The notes under the pieces: model-generated
The model's database searches: none
Told to the model about the DNA's origin: nothing
Seen by the model: only the letters and a program-made list of their open reading frames with translations
Translations under genes and position numbers: made by a program
In this document: piece after piece, positions 5,953-7,415 of the stretch
Numbering within the stretch: the stretch's first letter is position 1
Layout of the letters: every line of letters begins with the position of its first letter
Source of the DNA: Anderseniella sp051010195
GTDB taxonomy: Bacteria > Pseudomonadota > Alphaproteobacteria > Rhizobiales > Aestuariivirgaceae
Direction: 5' to 3'
Assembly (NCBI GenBank): GCA_051010195.1
Contig: JBPCVV010000220.1
Location: 1 to 7,415, forward strand
Length of the DNA: 7,415 bases

Positions 5953-6687
5953 ATGACAAGTGCGATTGCCGGCGTGCTGTTCGACAAAGACGGTGTGTTT
6001 GTGGATTTTGAAAAGACCTGGACACCGGCTCTGAAAGCAATTGCTGCTGATGCAGCTGAAGGGGATGCATCACTGGAAATCCGGTTGCTTGATGTTGCCG
6101 GGTTTGATCCTGCCGGAGATACGTTCCTGCCGGGCTCGATATGGGCGGCGGGGCACACCGATGACCTGGTCGAAGTGTGGATGCCACTGCTGAACAGGAT
6201 GTCGCCAGCCGCCCTTGTGGAGAAGGTCAACTCCCATTGCCTGCAGGCAGCGTCGCATCCTGTCTTTTCAGCGGATGAGGGCATTGAGATATTTTCTGGC
6301 CTGAAACAGCTTGGCCTGACGCTGGGAGTGGCGACCAACGACGCGGCGGCTTCAGCGCGTGCCACCGTCAGGGCATTCGGGTTGGCCGACATGTTCGACC
6401 TGGTGCTGGGTTATGATTCAGTTGCAAATCCCAAACCGGCGGGTGATCCGGTGCTGGCATTTGCCGGCCACGCAGGCCTTGAGCCGCACCGCGTGATGAT
6501 GGTCGGTGACAATGCTCACGATATGCTATGCGGACGCGCCGGCGGTGCCGGCGTGTGCGTCGGCGTGTTGTCGGGCAATTCAACCCGGGAGCAACTGGCG
6601 CCGCTGGCAGATCATGTCATCGACGACATTTCGCACCTTCAGCGCCTGCTGGCGTCACTCGAACATAGCGCGCAGGTTCAACGTTGA
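5953..6687 (+). CDS. HAD family hydrolase, phosphoglycolate phosphatase-like
   Basis: The 244-residue product is a haloacid-dehalogenase-type phosphatase. All four HAD motifs are visible: motif I LFDKDGVFVDF with nucleophile D11 and acid/base D13; motif II GVATND with T128; motif III K161 in NPKPAGDP; and motif IV MVGDNAHDM with D186 and D190 for magnesium. Motif I has DGV where DGT is common. The helical cap lies between motifs I and II (about residues 20-100), as in phosphoglycolate phosphatase and beta-phosphoglucomutase relatives, so a small phosphorylated metabolite is the likely substrate, its identity unknown. The ribosome site AGGA overlaps the stop codon of the nitroreductase gene, 7 bases before the ATG, which suggests coupling. 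The last 33 bp overlap the end of the patatin-like gene on the other strand. Confidence 0.9.
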   Translation: MTSAIAGVLFDKDGVFVDFEKTWTPALKAIAADAAEGDASLEIRLLDVAGFDPAGDTFLPGSIWAAGHTDDLVEVWMPLLNRMSPAALVEKVNSHCLQAASHPVFSADEGIEIFSGLKQLGLTLGVATNDAAASARATVRAFGLADMFDLVLGYDSVANPKPAGDPVLAFAGHAGLEPHRVMMVGDNAHDMLCGRAGGAGVCVGVLSGNSTREQLAPLADHVIDDISHLQRLLASLEHSAQVQR

Positions 6688-7415
6688 GGACTTGCCGACC
6701 TGGTCGTAGTTGGCGTCCAGCCAAGCGCTGCAAGTGTCGCGGCCGATGTCGCGCAGATGGCACAGGAACTGCCATTCGGTATTCATCTTGGACGAGGCTG
6801 ACAGGGGATTGATCAATTCACTTGCCTCGACCCGGTGCATGCGCGCGTGGGTGTACTGTTCTGCATCCAACTTGCCGTCTTCAATCAGCCGGGTGACGAA
6901 ATCAATTGTCCGCAGCTCGCGCAGCAGGGATGAGTTGAAGGTGATTTCGTTGATCCGGTTATGGATTTCGCGTGCCGTTTTCGGCTCGTCATCCCGCTCG
7001 ATCGGATTGATCTGCACGATCATGATGTCCGCGATCGGGGTGTGATAGAACAGCGGGAAGATGGGCGGGTTGCCCATGTAGCCGCCGTCCCAGTATAGCT
7101 CGCCGTCGACTTCGACGGATTTGTACAGGTGCGGAAGGCAGGCGGACGCCATCAGCATGTCTGCCGTCAGTTCCGTGCCGTTGAACACCTTGATCTTGCC
7201 GTTGCGCACGTTGGTCGCCGACACGAACAGATCGATGTCGGCACACTTTCGCACCTGTTCGAAATTGATGGTCTGGTTTAGCAGGTCAAGCAGCGGGTTG
7301 ATGTCAAACGGGTTGGTGTCATAGGGCGACACAATGCGCGACATCACGTCCAGCATGTTGTAGGCGGGTGAGGCGTCGAGGCTCCAGTTGCCGGTGAGCA
7401 TGTCGACGAACGACC
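6655..7415 (-). CDS. Patatin-like phospholipase, DUF3734 type (5' part outside window)
   Basis: The visible 253 residues are the C-terminal part of a patatin-like acyl hydrolase, which cleaves acyl esters of lipids with a Ser-Asp dyad. The catalytic aspartate is in YWDGGYMGNPP (codon at 7087-7089), preceded by the family block DLFVSATNVRNGKIKVFNG and by MLMASACLPHLYKSV. The nucleophile motif GxSxG and the oxyanion loop belong to the missing N-terminal part. The region after DGG, with EIHNRINEITFNSSLLRELR and ARMHRVEASE, fits the DUF3734 extension found with patatins in many alphaproteobacteria, sometimes linked to storage-lipid metabolism. The frame is open to the last base; an internal ATG at 7401 is not a credible start because the upstream codons stay open and the catalytic serine would be lost. 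No export signal can be judged. Its 3' end overlaps the HAD gene. Confidence 0.9.
   Translation of the reverse strand, partial: SFVDMLTGNWSLDASPAYNMLDVMSRIVSPYDTNPFDINPLLDLLNQTINFEQVRKCADIDLFVSATNVRNGKIKVFNGTELTADMLMASACLPHLYKSVEVDGELYWDGGYMGNPPIFPLFYHTPIADIMIVQINPIERDDEPKTAREIHNRINEITFNSSLLRELRTIDFVTRLIEDGKLDAEQYTHARMHRVEASELINPLSASSKMNTEWQFLCHLRDIGRDTCSAWLDANYDQVGKSSTLNLRAMFE

Noticed and set aside
7399..7401. ATG at 7401 as the start of the patatin-like gene.
   Set aside because: The frame continues open to the window edge, and starting here would remove the GxSxG nucleophile region required by the family.

Overview
The window looks like ordinary, gene-dense chromosome of a moderately high-GC alphaproteobacterium. 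The pirin, YdjA-type nitroreductase, DUF3734-type patatin and secreted repeat protein all resemble Rhizobiales/Hyphomicrobiales proteins, but this placement comes from recognising protein style, not from a search. I see no rRNA, tRNA, CRISPR array, insertion sequence or phage gene. Both ends of the window cut through genes.

Left part: a pirin (cupin) gene, missing its first codons, runs tail to tail into an SDR oxidoreductase on the minus strand. The SDR gene is divergent from a plus-strand operon, with 372 bp between them. That gap holds palindromes and, at its right end, a 30-codon frame whose start resembles an Lrp/AsnC regulator and whose stop codon touches the start codon of the next gene.

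Centre: the most interesting block is a tight three-gene operon. It encodes a selenium-binding-protein/methanethiol-oxidase homologue (SBP56, MtoX/SELENBP1 family), a plant-type [2Fe-2S] ferredoxin and a YccU-type CoA-binding protein. The first two genes overlap by 4 bp and the last two abut, so the three products are probably made together. A plausible reading is cytoplasmic oxidation of methanethiol or a related thiol with a dedicated electron carrier, but the sequence does not prove this.

Right part: a minus-strand gene for an exported protein with three repeated beta-type motifs lies tail to tail with the operon. It is divergent from a two-gene plus-strand operon of a YdjA-like nitroreductase and a HAD phosphatase. 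The 3' end of the HAD gene overlaps by 33 bp the 3' end of a minus-strand patatin-like phospholipase gene, whose 5' part lies outside the window.

The three convergent junctions are very short or overlapping, and none shows a clear intrinsic terminator. No defence or mobile system was found. The main leads are the SBP56-ferredoxin-CoA-binding operon, the Lrp-like mini-ORF in front of it and the uncharacterised exported repeat protein.
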